Shown here in pieces: positions 17,445 through 25,968 of a DNA stretch of 64,000 bases; position 1 is the stretch's first letter, and the number at the start of each line of letters is the position of its first letter. The stretch is taken from the NCBI RefSeq assembly GCF_900116535.1, contig NZ_FPAU01000003.1:436403-500402 (forward strand). The letters run 5' to 3'. This DNA comes from Kosakonia arachidis (lineage in GTDB: Bacteria; Pseudomonadota; Gammaproteobacteria; Enterobacterales; Enterobacteriaceae). Below the pieces are notes generated by a model. It was not told where the DNA came from, made no database searches, and was given only the letters and a program-made list of their open reading frames with translations. The position numbers and the translations under genes were made by a program.

Positions 17445-18128
17445 ATGAGCGAATCTAAAATGCTGGAGCCACCGGCAAAAGAAGAGGCAAACGAGTGGAA
17501 AGTGGGGCTGGGTGCCTGGATCTCGTTGATCATTGTGCTGCTGGTTTTTTCCGGTTTCTTTTTCAAAGTGGACGGGATGGCGTGGCTGGGTGCTTTCGAC
17601 TTCACCACGCTGGGCGGTAGTTTTGGCACCATGAAGTCGCCGGAAACCAGCACCTTTATCGGCAGCGGCGGCATCAGCGCCAAAGCGGGTTTCCTGTTCG
17701 CACTCTCGCTGGTGCCAACGGTCATGTTGGCGCTGGGGCTGCTGGAAATTTTCACCCACTACGGCGCGATCCGCGCGGCGCATAAGTTGCTGACGCCGCT
17801 GCTGAAACCGCTGCTTGGCATTCCAGGTTATACCGGGCTGGCGTTGATCACCGACCTGCAAAGTACCGATGCCGGTGCGGCGCTCACCAAGGAGCTATAC
17901 GACAGCGGAAAAATTGCCCGTAAGGATGTGGTGATTATGGGCGCGTGGCAATATTCCGGTGCCGGATTAATTAATAATTACTTCTCGATTGGATCGGCGA
18001 TGTTTGCCTCATTAACCATTCCGATCATTATTCCACTGGTCTTAATGTTTGTCCTGAAATTCGTTGGCGCTGCCGTGGTTCGCCTGACATTAAATACTGT
18101 CTATAAGAGAGATTTCGACCATGAGTAA
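17445..18128 (+). CDS. yjiH: Nucleoside-recognition/gate-domain membrane protein YjiH
   Basis: 227 residues, same as E. coli YjiH, with about five membrane spans. The segments PLLKPLLGIPGYTGLALITDLQSTDAGAAL and GAWQYSGAGLINNYFSIGSAMFASL are typical of the nucleoside recognition (Gate) domain, which occurs in paired proteins thought to form transport pores. It overlaps yjiG by 8 bases. Together with yjiG and a peptidase or amidohydrolase it probably imports the substrate of that enzyme. Confidence 0.87.
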   Translation: MSESKMLEPPAKEEANEWKVGLGAWISLIIVLLVFSGFFFKVDGMAWLGAFDFTTLGGSFGTMKSPETSTFIGSGGISAKAGFLFALSLVPTVMLALGLLEIFTHYGAIRAAHKLLTPLLKPLLGIPGYTGLALITDLQSTDAGAALTKELYDSGKIARKDVVIMGAWQYSGAGLINNYFSIGSAMFASLTIPIIIPLVLMFVLKFVGAAVVRLTLNTVYKRDFDHE

Positions 18129-18588
18129 TACCGCCAAAGTCTCCGGAAACCCGTTTGATATTTTCGTTGTCGGCGCACGTAAAGGTTTTAATATCGCCAT
18201 TAATAACCTGATGCCGAATGTCGTCATGGCCTATGTGATTGCTGAAATGCTCAATTTACTGGGCGTGATGCAGATTATTGGTCATCTCTTCGCACCGCTA
18301 ATGGGGGTGTTCGGCCTGCCAGGCGAAGCCGTTACCGTGCTGCTCACCGCCTGGCTCTCCTCTTCCGCAGGAACCGGCGTCGCTATTAGCTTGCTGAGTA
18401 AAGGCCAGCTTGATGTCGGGCAGATTACCATTCTCGCCCCGGCCATCTTTTTAATGGGGTCGCAACTACAGTATATGGGCCGCCTGTTGGGTGTGGCCGA
18501 TGTCCCGAAAAAGTACTGGCCGTTACTGATGGCCGTCAGCATTCTTAACGCGATTATTTCTATGCTGGTCATGCGCGTTATTGCCTGA
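18121..18588 (+). CDS. yjiG: Gate-domain membrane protein YjiG
   Basis: 155 residues with about four hydrophobic helices and the complementary Gate-domain motif LTAWLSSSAGTGVAISLLSKGQL. It matches E. coli YjiG (153 residues), and its start lies inside the end of yjiH, so the two are likely made in equal amounts and form one complex in the inner membrane. Confidence 0.87.
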   Translation: MSNTAKVSGNPFDIFVVGARKGFNIAINNLMPNVVMAYVIAEMLNLLGVMQIIGHLFAPLMGVFGLPGEAVTVLLTAWLSSSAGTGVAISLLSKGQLDVGQITILAPAIFLMGSQLQYMGRLLGVADVPKKYWPLLMAVSILNAIISMLVMRVIA

Positions 18589-18612
18589 GTAAAGAATACC
18601 AAGGAGTAAGAC

Positions 18613-19716
18613 GTGTCACGCACATTAGAACACTTTAGTTACCTGCATCAGATCCCGGAGCTGGGCTTCGAAGAGTACAAAACTTCCGCCTATATCGCAG
18701 GCGTACTGGAGGCGGCGGGTTATCAGGTCACGCGGCAGGTGAATAACACCACCGGCATAGTGGCCTTGCTGGACAGCGGCAAGCCTGGTCCGGTGCTGGC
18801 GTTGCGCGCCGATATGGACGCGCTGGGACATATCATCAATGGCGAGCATGTTGCGCGCCACACGTGCGGCCACGATGGTCACTCTTCCGTGGTGCTGACT
18901 ACCGCCCAGGAAGTGATGGCGGAAGGTGTGGTGAAAAAGGGCAAGCTGAAATTTATCTTCCAGCCGGCCGAAGAACTGGGTACCGGAGCGATTGCCCTCA
19001 CCGAGGGCGGGGTGCTGGATGATGTCGACATGCTGCTCGGCTTCCACCTGCGCCCGCTGGAAGAGTGCCCGATGGGGCAGGCTGTTCCGGCGATGTACTA
19101 CTCGGCATCCGCCACTGTTGAAGTGATGTTCCACGGTAAAGCTGCCCATGCCGCGCGCCCGCATTTGGGAGTGAACGCGCTGGATGCTGCATCGCACGCG
19201 GTGCAGGCGGTGAACGGCATTCACCTTGCGCCGTCGCTGACCTGGAGTGCGAAAGCCACGCGTTTTCTCTGCGATGCCGGGGTGACGAACTCCATTCCCG
19301 ATAACGCGCAGGTGTGCTGGGATCTGCGTGCTGCGCAGAACGAATCTATGGATACGCTCAAACAGCAGGTGCTGCGCGCTATCGAAAGCAGCGCTGCGGC
19401 ATATGGTGCACGGGCTGAGATCCGTATTCTGAAAGAGATGCCTGCCGCCATCATTGATGATGAGGCAACGGAAGTGGTTTCCCGCGCTATTCGCAGCGTG
19501 TTTGGTGACGCTGGATTGACGGAACCGAAATCAACGCCAGGCAGTGAAGATTTCTTCCACTACCTGCGCCTGCGTCCGCAGGTGAAAGGCGGTTTCTGGG
19601 GGCTGGGCGCCAACCTGATGCCGGGACTCCATCACCCGGAAATGCACTTTGACCGCGAAGCATTGGCACTCGGCGTGAAAGTGTTTAAAGCCTGCGTACA
19701 GGACGTGCTGGGCTGA
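18613..19716 (+). CDS. M20-family amidohydrolase (aminoacylase/carboxypeptidase type)
   Basis: 367 residues from a GTG start with an AAGGAG ribosome site. Metal-binding motifs of M20D enzymes are visible: RADMDAL, HTCGHDGHSSV, the catalytic Glu in FQPAEELGTGA, HAARPHLGVNA and the C-terminal TPGSEDF. Such enzymes remove acyl or aminoacyl groups from amino acids. In E. coli the yjiGH partner is isoaspartyl dipeptidase IadA (a different, amidohydrolase-superfamily enzyme); here this M20 enzyme takes that place, so the imported compound may be an N-acylated amino acid or small peptide. No signal peptide; cytoplasmic. Confidence 0.9.
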   Translation: MSRTLEHFSYLHQIPELGFEEYKTSAYIAGVLEAAGYQVTRQVNNTTGIVALLDSGKPGPVLALRADMDALGHIINGEHVARHTCGHDGHSSVVLTTAQEVMAEGVVKKGKLKFIFQPAEELGTGAIALTEGGVLDDVDMLLGFHLRPLEECPMGQAVPAMYYSASATVEVMFHGKAAHAARPHLGVNALDAASHAVQAVNGIHLAPSLTWSAKATRFLCDAGVTNSIPDNAQVCWDLRAAQNESMDTLKQQVLRAIESSAAAYGARAEIRILKEMPAAIIDDEATEVVSRAIRSVFGDAGLTEPKSTPGSEDFFHYLRLRPQVKGGFWGLGANLMPGLHHPEMHFDREALALGVKVFKACVQDVLG

Positions 19717-19717
19717 G

Positions 19718-20227
19718 TTACGGCTTCCAGCGGCGCACTGGCGTTTCTCGCTCATAGGGCATCGGCGAGGGCCTGGAGATAAACTCGACGATGCTGCCCC
19801 ATGGCGTGCGGCCGTAGCAATACACATTACCTTCGCCTTTTTCGGTGGCAAAACTCAGCGGCTGTGGCGCGGTAAACACTTCGCCGCCCGCCGCGCGAAA
19901 ACGCTGTAACGCGCTTTCAATATCGTCGCTGTAAACCGCAAAGTGCTGTAGGCCAAAATCATTGGCCCGCTGCGCTTCCCGCTGTGAGGGTCCCTGCATT
20001 TCAAACAGCTCAATGCCGGGGCCATGCGCGAGTTTCAACATCCTCACCGCTTTCACCATCGTACCCGGCACCAGGACTAACGTCCTCTGCTGCGTGTCGT
20101 TATCTTCCGGCGAAACGGACTGATAAATCAGTTCGGCGCCCAGCGCCTGGGTGAGAAATTGCGTGGCTTCTTCGATATCCGGAACGGTAATACCACTATG
20201 ATCGATCCCGCGAACGGTCTGCTGCAT
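19718..20227 (-). CDS. VOC-superfamily (glyoxalase-fold) protein
   Basis: 169 residues with the two beta-alpha-beta modules of the VOC fold: RGIDHSGITVPDIEEATQFLTQALGAELIYQ at the start and DFGLQHFAVYSDDIESALQRFRAAGG, then GRTPWGSIVEFIS. Possible metal ligands are His9, the His of LQHFAVY and the Glu of IVEFI. The member type resembles lactoylglutathione-lyase/dioxygenase-like proteins of unknown substrate. Its stop is one base from that of the convergent M20 gene. Confidence 0.8.
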   Translation of the reverse strand: MQQTVRGIDHSGITVPDIEEATQFLTQALGAELIYQSVSPEDNDTQQRTLVLVPGTMVKAVRMLKLAHGPGIELFEMQGPSQREAQRANDFGLQHFAVYSDDIESALQRFRAAGGEVFTAPQPLSFATEKGEGNVYCYGRTPWGSIVEFISRPSPMPYERETPVRRWKP

Positions 20228-20424
20228 GCTGCGTCCTGTGAGTTCATCACATAAGCATAGCGTAACGCGTATCCGCCAAAATCAGCACTATAACCTGCCT
20301 GTTAATCATCATCTTTACTTATCTTTATCCTGTTTATTCTTATAAGACGTCATGTATCAACTAGGCTTAAGACTTGTGCCAGCGTTTAAGACTTAATGAA
20401 TGACGATACAAGGAGACATGAAAT

Positions 20425-21795
20425 ATGGCTTATAAAACAGTGAATCCTTTTAACAATCAGCTTATTAAAGAGTACGCGAACCACAGTGATGCCGAGATTG
20501 AAGTGGCACTGACAAAAGCGGATGCGCTGTATCACTCTTCGTGGTCGAAAGGTGATATCGAGCAGCGGCTTACGGTGTTGCACAAACTGGCCGATCTGAT
20601 TGACAACCAGCAGGAAGCGTTGGCAAAAATCGCCAGTCGTGAGATGGGGAAACTGATTGCGCAAAGCCGCAGTGAAGTACAGCTCTGTGCGCAGATCGCC
20701 CGTTATTATGCCGATAACGCGAAAACCTTCCTGGCACCGGTGAAATACCCGTCTGAACTCGGTGAAGCGTGGGTTGAGCACCATCCGATTGGTGTGATCA
20801 TGGCCGTTGAGCCGTGGAATTTCCCCTATTACCAGTTGATGCGCGTGCTGGCGCCAAATTTGGCCGCCGGTAACCCGGTTCTCTGTAAACATGCCAGTAT
20901 TGTCCCGCAGTGCGCGGAAGCTTTTGCCCATCTGGTGCGGGAAGCGGGCGCGCCGGAAGGGGCGTGGACCAATCTGTTTATCTCTTCCGATGAGGTATCA
21001 GCCATTATTGCCGATCCGCGCGTGCAGGGCGCGGCGCTGACAGGTTCGGAAAAAGCCGGTAGCGCGGTAGCGGCGCAGGCGGCGAAACACATCAAAAAAT
21101 CGACGTTGGAACTGGGCGGGAATGACGTGTTTATCGTGCTGGATGACGCCCATCTGGATAAGGCGGTGGAAATTGGTGTACAGGCGCGCCTGGCGAATGC
21201 GGGTCAGGTTTGTACGGCCGCTAAACGCTTTATTATCCATCAGGATATTGCCGATCAATTCCTGCGCAAATTCACGGATGCTTTCCGCCAGGTGAAACTG
21301 GGCGATCCGCTGGATGAAAGCACCACGCTTGGCCCGCTTTCGTCGAAAGAAGCGCTGGATATGCTAAGCCAGCAGGTGAGCGAGGCGGTACAAAAAGGGG
21401 CGAAACTGCATCTTGGCGGTAAGCCTGCCAAAAGCGAAGGTAACTTCTTTGAACCGACCATTTTGACCCATATCACGCGTGATAATCCGGCTTACTTTGA
21501 AGAATTCTTTGGCCCGGTGGCGCAAGTGTATGTGGTGAATAACGATGATGAAGCCGTTCGTCTGGCCAATGATTCGCATTATGGCCTCGGTGGGGCGATC
21601 TTCAGCCGCAATATCACGCGCGCGAAACAGATGGCTTCCCGTATTGAAACCGGGATGGTGTGGATCAACTGGCTGACCGATACTGCTGCAGAATTGCCGT
21701 TCGGTGGCGTGAAACGCTCCGGCTTTGGCCGCGAACTCTCTGATTTAGGCATTAAAGAGTTTGTGAACCAGAAACTGGTGGTAGTGCGGCAGTAA
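20425..21795 (+). CDS. NAD(P)-dependent succinate-semialdehyde dehydrogenase-like aldehyde dehydrogenase
   Basis: 456 residues, aldehyde dehydrogenase superfamily. The cofactor-binding MAVEPWNFPYYQ, the general-base Glu of LELGGND, and the nucleophilic Cys in NAGQVCTAAKRF are all present, with EEFFGPVAQVY and the C-terminal PFGGVKRSGFGREL motif. Closest in appearance to E. coli Sad (YneI), which oxidises succinate semialdehyde to succinate. Substrate range is inferred from that likeness. Single gene with a GGAGACATGAAAT leader; a hairpin follows. Confidence 0.85.
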   Translation: MAYKTVNPFNNQLIKEYANHSDAEIEVALTKADALYHSSWSKGDIEQRLTVLHKLADLIDNQQEALAKIASREMGKLIAQSRSEVQLCAQIARYYADNAKTFLAPVKYPSELGEAWVEHHPIGVIMAVEPWNFPYYQLMRVLAPNLAAGNPVLCKHASIVPQCAEAFAHLVREAGAPEGAWTNLFISSDEVSAIIADPRVQGAALTGSEKAGSAVAAQAAKHIKKSTLELGGNDVFIVLDDAHLDKAVEIGVQARLANAGQVCTAAKRFIIHQDIADQFLRKFTDAFRQVKLGDPLDESTTLGPLSSKEALDMLSQQVSEAVQKGAKLHLGGKPAKSEGNFFEPTILTHITRDNPAYFEEFFGPVAQVYVVNNDDEAVRLANDSHYGLGGAIFSRNITRAKQMASRIETGMVWINWLTDTAAELPFGGVKRSGFGRELSDLGIKEFVNQKLVVVRQ

Positions 21796-21803
21796 TAGAG
21801 CAT

Positions 21804-21830
21804 TTCACCTCTCCAAAATGGAGAGGTGAA
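21804..21830. terminator. Hairpin after the aldehyde dehydrogenase gene
   Basis: An 11-bp perfect stem (TTCACCTCTCC / GGAGAGGTGAA) with a 5-nt loop starts 8 bases after the stop. It lacks a T tract, but stem strength and place suggest a terminator or 3' stabiliser. Confidence 0.55.
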
Positions 21831-22040
21831 AAACAGACGCATAAGGATGTGAAGCTTACAATCTCTGGTTTCTGCTCATCGATTCCTCTACTACCCACCT
21901 ACTTATCATGGCGGATAAAGGGAGCGTTAAGCGTTATGAGCATGGTTAAAACGACCAGGCAAAAGGTATAGGACCAGGCTTAATGCCGTTTTACGCGAGG
22001 TAATGATGCGCGATTTGCAGAACAAGACGTATGGATAATT

Positions 22041-22105
22041 GCCGGGTGTCGCTTCGCTTATCCGGTCCGGGTCCGGCTCTGCAAGCCCCTGGCCGGATAA
22101 GGCGT
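22041..22105. repeat. REP/BIME element
   Basis: Two inverted REP units: GCCGGGTGTCGCTTCGCTT...TCCGG and GGCCGGATAAGGCG. It lies in the 323-bp gap downstream of yjiA. In the rest of the gap (21840-22040) I see nothing identifiable. Confidence 0.75.
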
Positions 22106-22118
22106 TTCGTCCATCAGG

Positions 22119-23075
22119 CTATTTCTTTAAGCCCATAAAAGCTTCGCGGATCTCGTCTTCCGGCAGTTGCACGCCAATAAACACCAGCGTGCTGTGCGGG
22201 GTTTCATCGCCCCACGGGCGATCCCAGTCGGCGCTGTAGAGGCGCTGCACGCCCTGGAACAGCAGGCGGTTTGGCTCGCCATCGATCCACAGCATCCCTT
22301 TATAACGCAACAGCTTTTCGGCAAAGCTCAGCAGCAGGCTCTCCATCACGCGTGACACCTCGCTGATGTCCACCGGGTAATCAAGTTCCACCACAATTGA
22401 GCTAATGTCGTTCTGCTTGTCGGCCATAAAGTGGAAGCGCGGTTTAGCGGCGACCACGTTCTCTTCCAGCATAAATCCGTTGGTATTAAACAGGTTCGCC
22501 AGCGCAATATCACCGTGAGTAACGGTGTAAATCGGCGCGCGGGCGTTAATACGGCGCAGGCGTTCGCGCAGCGCTTCGCTCTCGCCAGCCACGTCGGTTT
22601 TGCTCAGCAGAATGCGGTCAGCATAGCCAATCTGCGATTGTGCCAGCGTAAACTGGTTCATCTGCTCATCGGCGTGGACGGCATCGACCAGCGCGATCAC
22701 CCCGTCGAGCAGATAGCGCTGGCAGAGGATCTCATGGGCGAAAAAGGTCTGAATAATCGGACCAGGATCCGCCATGCCGGTGCACTCGATCACCAGCCGG
22801 TCAAAGGCGATATCACCGCGATCAAGGCTGTCGAGCAGATCCAACAACGCATCTTCCAGTTCGTTGGATCGGCTACAGCAGATACAGCCGTTCGTCAGGG
22901 TTTTGATCTGTGTCGCGCGATCGCCAATTAATTGATCATCAACGGAGACTTCACCGAATTCGTTTTCGATGACGGCGATTTTGTAGCCGTGCTGTTCATT
23001 GAGGATATGGCGTAAGAGGGTAGTTTTGCCTGCGCCGAGGAAACCGGTCAAGAGTGTGACTGCAATTGGGGTCAT
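22119..23075 (-). CDS. yjiA: COG0523/CobW-family metal-binding GTPase
   Basis: 318 residues beginning MTPIAVTLLTGFLGAGKTTL, as in E. coli YjiA; the ATG at 23075 has an AAAGGAG ribosome site, so longer in-frame starts are rejected. Walker A GFLGAGKTTLL, the metal-binding CxCC motif GCICCS, Walker B VIECTGMADP and the guanine-specifying SKTD are present. Family members act as metallochaperones, often for zinc. It follows yjiX by 10 bases and btsT further upstream on the same strand. Confidence 0.93.
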   Translation of the reverse strand: MTPIAVTLLTGFLGAGKTTLLRHILNEQHGYKIAVIENEFGEVSVDDQLIGDRATQIKTLTNGCICCSRSNELEDALLDLLDSLDRGDIAFDRLVIECTGMADPGPIIQTFFAHEILCQRYLLDGVIALVDAVHADEQMNQFTLAQSQIGYADRILLSKTDVAGESEALRERLRRINARAPIYTVTHGDIALANLFNTNGFMLEENVVAAKPRFHFMADKQNDISSIVVELDYPVDISEVSRVMESLLLSFAEKLLRYKGMLWIDGEPNRLLFQGVQRLYSADWDRPWGDETPHSTLVFIGVQLPEDEIREAFMGLKK

Positions 23076-23085
23076 AACATCTCCT

Positions 23086-23289
23086 TTAGCAACAGCGGAC
23101 ACCGCCGTTGCCGTCACCGCCATAACGCGCTTGCTGGCGTTCGCGGAAGAACTCTTCGTAAGTCATGTACGGTTTGTCGGGATGGTTGGTCTTCATATGG
23201 TCAACATAGTTGTCATAATCTGGAATACCAATCAGCATCTTTGCCGCCTGGCCGAGGTACTTTTTAGCTTCGCCTAAATTACCAAACAT
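23086..23289 (-). CDS. yjiX: Small YbdD/YjiX-family protein
   Basis: 67 residues, beginning [19 protein letters not shown] and with the conserved [34 protein letters not shown] segment of DUF466. In E. coli it lies between btsT (CstA-family carrier) and yjiA, and the paralogue ybdD follows cstA, so it probably serves the carrier. The C-terminus ends with two Cys. Function unknown. Confidence 0.9.
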   Translation of the reverse strand: MFGNLGEAKKYLGQAAKMLIGIPDYDNYVDHMKTNHPDKPYMTYEEFFRERQQARYGGDGNGGVRCC

Positions 23290-23456
23290 TATTCTTCCCG
23301 GATATATGTGGTGCCCGGAGATGCAGGCTCATTTACTTGCCATTTTGAACCCGCACAGTGCTTGCATCCTCATGTACTACATGTACGTTCCGGTTGCTGC
23401 ACGTTGTCCGGGTCCAAACTGGCGGCGCCAATGACGCCTGCGGAACCCATGTAACC

Positions 23457-23482
23457 GCCGGATAAGCGTAGCGCCATCCGGC
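23457..23482. repeat. REP unit between btsT and yjiX
   Basis: A GCCGGAT / ATCCGGC inverted pair 26 bases long just after the btsT stop, of the kind that stabilises upstream mRNA. More hairpin-forming sequence lies at 23330-23450. Confidence 0.7.
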
Positions 23483-23489
23483 ATCAGGT

Positions 23490-25643
23490 TTAATGGTGTG
23501 AGGAGGTTTTCACGCCGCCTTCCGGCACCGGAACATATGGTGTCTCTTTGTCGGTACGCACTTTATTGTTACGTACGTTCAGCCAGGTTTTGATGCCGTA
23601 AAAGATGATGCTGTAAACCACGACCAGGAACAGGATACTCAAACCCGCGTTGGTGTAGTTGTTCACCACGATATGGTTCATGTTGGCAATCTGTTGCGCA
23701 GTCAGGTCACTGCCGCCCGCGGCAATCTTCTCTTTGTACTGGTTAGCCATATACAAGAAGCCTTCCAGTTGCGGGTTGGTGCTGAACAGTTTCAGACCCA
23801 GCGCCCAGGTCGTGCACAGCAGCAGCCATATAGCCGGAACCACGGTCACCCAGATGTATTTAGTGCGTTGCATTTTCACCAGCACCACTGTGCCCAGCAT
23901 CAGCGCCACTGCGGCCAGCATCTGGTTAGAGATACCGAACAGCGGCCACAAGCTTTTCACGCCGCCCAGCGGATCGACCACGCCCTGATACAGCAGGTAA
24001 CCCCACAGACCAACGCAGCCTGCCGTACCGACAATGCCGGCTACCAGCGAATCGGTTTTCTTCAGGAACGGCACGAAGTTGCCCAGCAGATCCTGCAACA
24101 TAAAGCGACCTGCACGCGTACCTGCATCCAGTGCGGTAAGGATAAACAGCGCTTCAAACAGAATACCGAAGTGGTACCAGAAGCCCATGTCCGCCATCGG
24201 AATGATTTTATGGAACACGTGAGCAATACCGACTGCCAGCGTGGGCGCGCCACCCGCGCGGTTAAGTACTGACGGTTCGCCGATATCTTTTGCCGTTTGT
24301 AGCACTTGCTCAGGCGAGATAACAAAGCCCCAGGAGCTGACGGTGGCCGCCGCGTGCGCAGTCACATCTTTCAACTGCGCCAGAATCATCGGCGCGTTTC
24401 CACCGCCCAACTCATGCAGGTTCGGCATGGTGATGCCCAGACCCGCTGGCGGGGTGTTCATCGCAAAGTAGAGACCCGGTTCGATAATCGATGCTGCGAC
24501 CAGCGCCATTACCGCAACGAAGGATTCCATCAGCATGGCGCCATAACCGATAAGGCGCGCGTCAGTTTCGTTGGCCAGCAGTTTCGGTGTTGTCCCCGAA
24601 GCGATCAGCGCATGGAAGCCAGACACGGCGCCACAGGCGATGGTGATAAACAGGAACGGGAACAACGCACCTTTCCACAGCGGGCCGGTACCATCAATGT
24701 ATTGCGTCACCGCAGGCATTTTCAGTTCCGGGTTGAGGATCACGATGCCCAGCGCCAGACCAACGATCACGCCGATTTTCAGGAAGGTCGCCAGATAGTC
24801 ACGCGGCGCGAGGATCAGCCAGACCGGCAGCAGTGCGGAAACAAAGGCGTAACCAACCAGCGCGAAAGTGATGGTGGTGTCTTTGAAGGTCAGCGCCGGG
24901 CCCCAGTACGGGTCGTGGGCGATCACGCCGCCAAACCAGATGCAAGCCACCAGCAGTACAATACCGATCACCGACACTTCACCCACGCGGCCAGGGCGCA
25001 GGAAGCGCATGTAGATCCCCATAAACAGGGCAATTGGCACGGTAGAGCAAACGGTGAACACACCCCACGGGCTTTCCGCCAGTGCTTTCACCACGATCAG
25101 CGCCAGCACCGCGAGGATGATGATCATAATCAGGAAACAGCCGAACAGCGCGATGGTGCCCGGCACGCGGCCCATCTCCTCTTTTACCATCTCGCCGAGA
25201 GAGGCGCCGTTACGACGGGAGGAGATAAACAACACCATGAAATCCTGTACTGCACCGGCGAGCACTACACCTGCCAGCAGCCACAATGTGCCGGGCAGGT
25301 AGCCCATTTGCGCGGCCAGCACCGGGCCGACCAACGGGCCAGCGCCCGCGATGGCGGCAAAGTGGTGACCAAACAGCACGTAGCGGTTGGTCGGCACATA
25401 GTTAAGGCCGTCGTTATTGATCACCGCCGGGGTTGCGCGGGTCGGATCGAGTTTCATCACCTTTTGCGCGATGTAAAGGCTGTAGTAGCGGTAAGCCACC
25501 AGATAGACGGAGACGGATGCAACAACGATCCACAGAGCACTAACGTGCTCACCCCGACGTAAGGCAACAACAGAGAGACAGAAAGCACCGATAATCCCGA
25601 GAATCACCCAGGGTATGTGCTTGAAGAGCTTTTTAGTATCCAT
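23490..25643 (-). CDS. btsT: Pyruvate/H+ symporter, CstA family
   Basis: 717 residues from the ATG at 25643 (MDTKKLFKHIPWVIL), nearly identical in length to E. coli BtsT (YjiY, 716). About 16-18 membrane spans with the CstA-family segment NYVPTNRYVLFGHHFAAIAGAGPLVGPVLAAQ. The protein takes up pyruvate. An in-frame ATG 25 codons upstream exists but lacks support. The promoter region carries BtsR (YehT) and CRP sites, so induction by external pyruvate through BtsS/BtsR is expected. Confidence 0.94.
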   Translation of the reverse strand: MDTKKLFKHIPWVILGIIGAFCLSVVALRRGEHVSALWIVVASVSVYLVAYRYYSLYIAQKVMKLDPTRATPAVINNDGLNYVPTNRYVLFGHHFAAIAGAGPLVGPVLAAQMGYLPGTLWLLAGVVLAGAVQDFMVLFISSRRNGASLGEMVKEEMGRVPGTIALFGCFLIMIIILAVLALIVVKALAESPWGVFTVCSTVPIALFMGIYMRFLRPGRVGEVSVIGIVLLVACIWFGGVIAHDPYWGPALTFKDTTITFALVGYAFVSALLPVWLILAPRDYLATFLKIGVIVGLALGIVILNPELKMPAVTQYIDGTGPLWKGALFPFLFITIACGAVSGFHALIASGTTPKLLANETDARLIGYGAMLMESFVAVMALVAASIIEPGLYFAMNTPPAGLGITMPNLHELGGGNAPMILAQLKDVTAHAAATVSSWGFVISPEQVLQTAKDIGEPSVLNRAGGAPTLAVGIAHVFHKIIPMADMGFWYHFGILFEALFILTALDAGTRAGRFMLQDLLGNFVPFLKKTDSLVAGIVGTAGCVGLWGYLLYQGVVDPLGGVKSLWPLFGISNQMLAAVALMLGTVVLVKMQRTKYIWVTVVPAIWLLLCTTWALGLKLFSTNPQLEGFLYMANQYKEKIAAGGSDLTAQQIANMNHIVVNNYTNAGLSILFLVVVYSIIFYGIKTWLNVRNNKVRTDKETPYVPVPEGGVKTSSHH

Positions 25644-25774
25644 ATCAGACCTGGTTTTTTGCAGAATGAGTGAACTGGACTTGAAGTAGTGTTTTGGCTG
25701 AATGCTGGCAGTGATCATGACAAATTACATGCGCAAAGCGGTGATGATTTGGCTCAGTGGTCAGAAACGATTGC

Positions 25775-25802
25775 TGAGCGGTAAAGGGGGGCGGTGAGCG
25801 GT
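25775..25802 (-). promoter_or_regulatory. Tandem BtsR (YehT) binding sites
   Basis: On the minus strand the 8-mer ACCGCTCA occurs twice (complements at 25775-25782 and 25795-25802) with a 12-base spacer. This fits the reported BtsR motif ACC(G/A)CT(C/T)A arranged as a direct repeat upstream of btsT, about 130-160 bases before the btsT start. Confidence 0.75.
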
Positions 25803-25830
25803 TTCAGCGGCGCGTAAGTGTCAGAAAATA

Positions 25831-25846
25831 TGTGATTTTGATCACG
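25831..25846. promoter_or_regulatory. CRP site between btsT and tsr
   Basis: TGTGATTTTGATCACG: both half-sites match TGTGA-N6-TCACA with one mismatch. It lies upstream of the BtsR sites as seen from btsT, which is known to be CRP dependent; it could also influence tsr. Confidence 0.75.
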
Positions 25847-25910
25847 CATGGGAAAATGGTTGCCTGTCTTTTATTCGGTAAAAAGCGAACAAAAATAGCA
25901 CGATAAACCA

Positions 25911-25937
25911 TAAAGTTTTCCTTCTGTAGGCCGAAAA
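25911..25937 (+). promoter_or_regulatory. Sigma-28 (FliA) promoter of tsr
   Basis: TAAAGTTT is a perfect -35 element, followed after 11 bases by GCCGAAAA, one mismatch from the -10 consensus GCCGATAA. The leader to the tsr ATG is about 25 bases. Class III flagellar control is expected. Confidence 0.8.
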
Positions 25938-25968
25938 CCTAACGTCTGTCTATAGGGAAAGAGAAAAC

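Noticed and set aside
23076..23123. Longer start for yjiA reaching into yjiX
   Set aside because: The ATG at 23075 has AAAGGAG and gives the family N-terminus with the P-loop at the normal distance.
24306..25562. 418-codon open frame on the plus strand inside btsT
   Set aside because: Antisense shadow of a GC-rich conserved gene; composition (many His, Gln, Arg) is typical of reverse-strand frames and it has no ribosome site.
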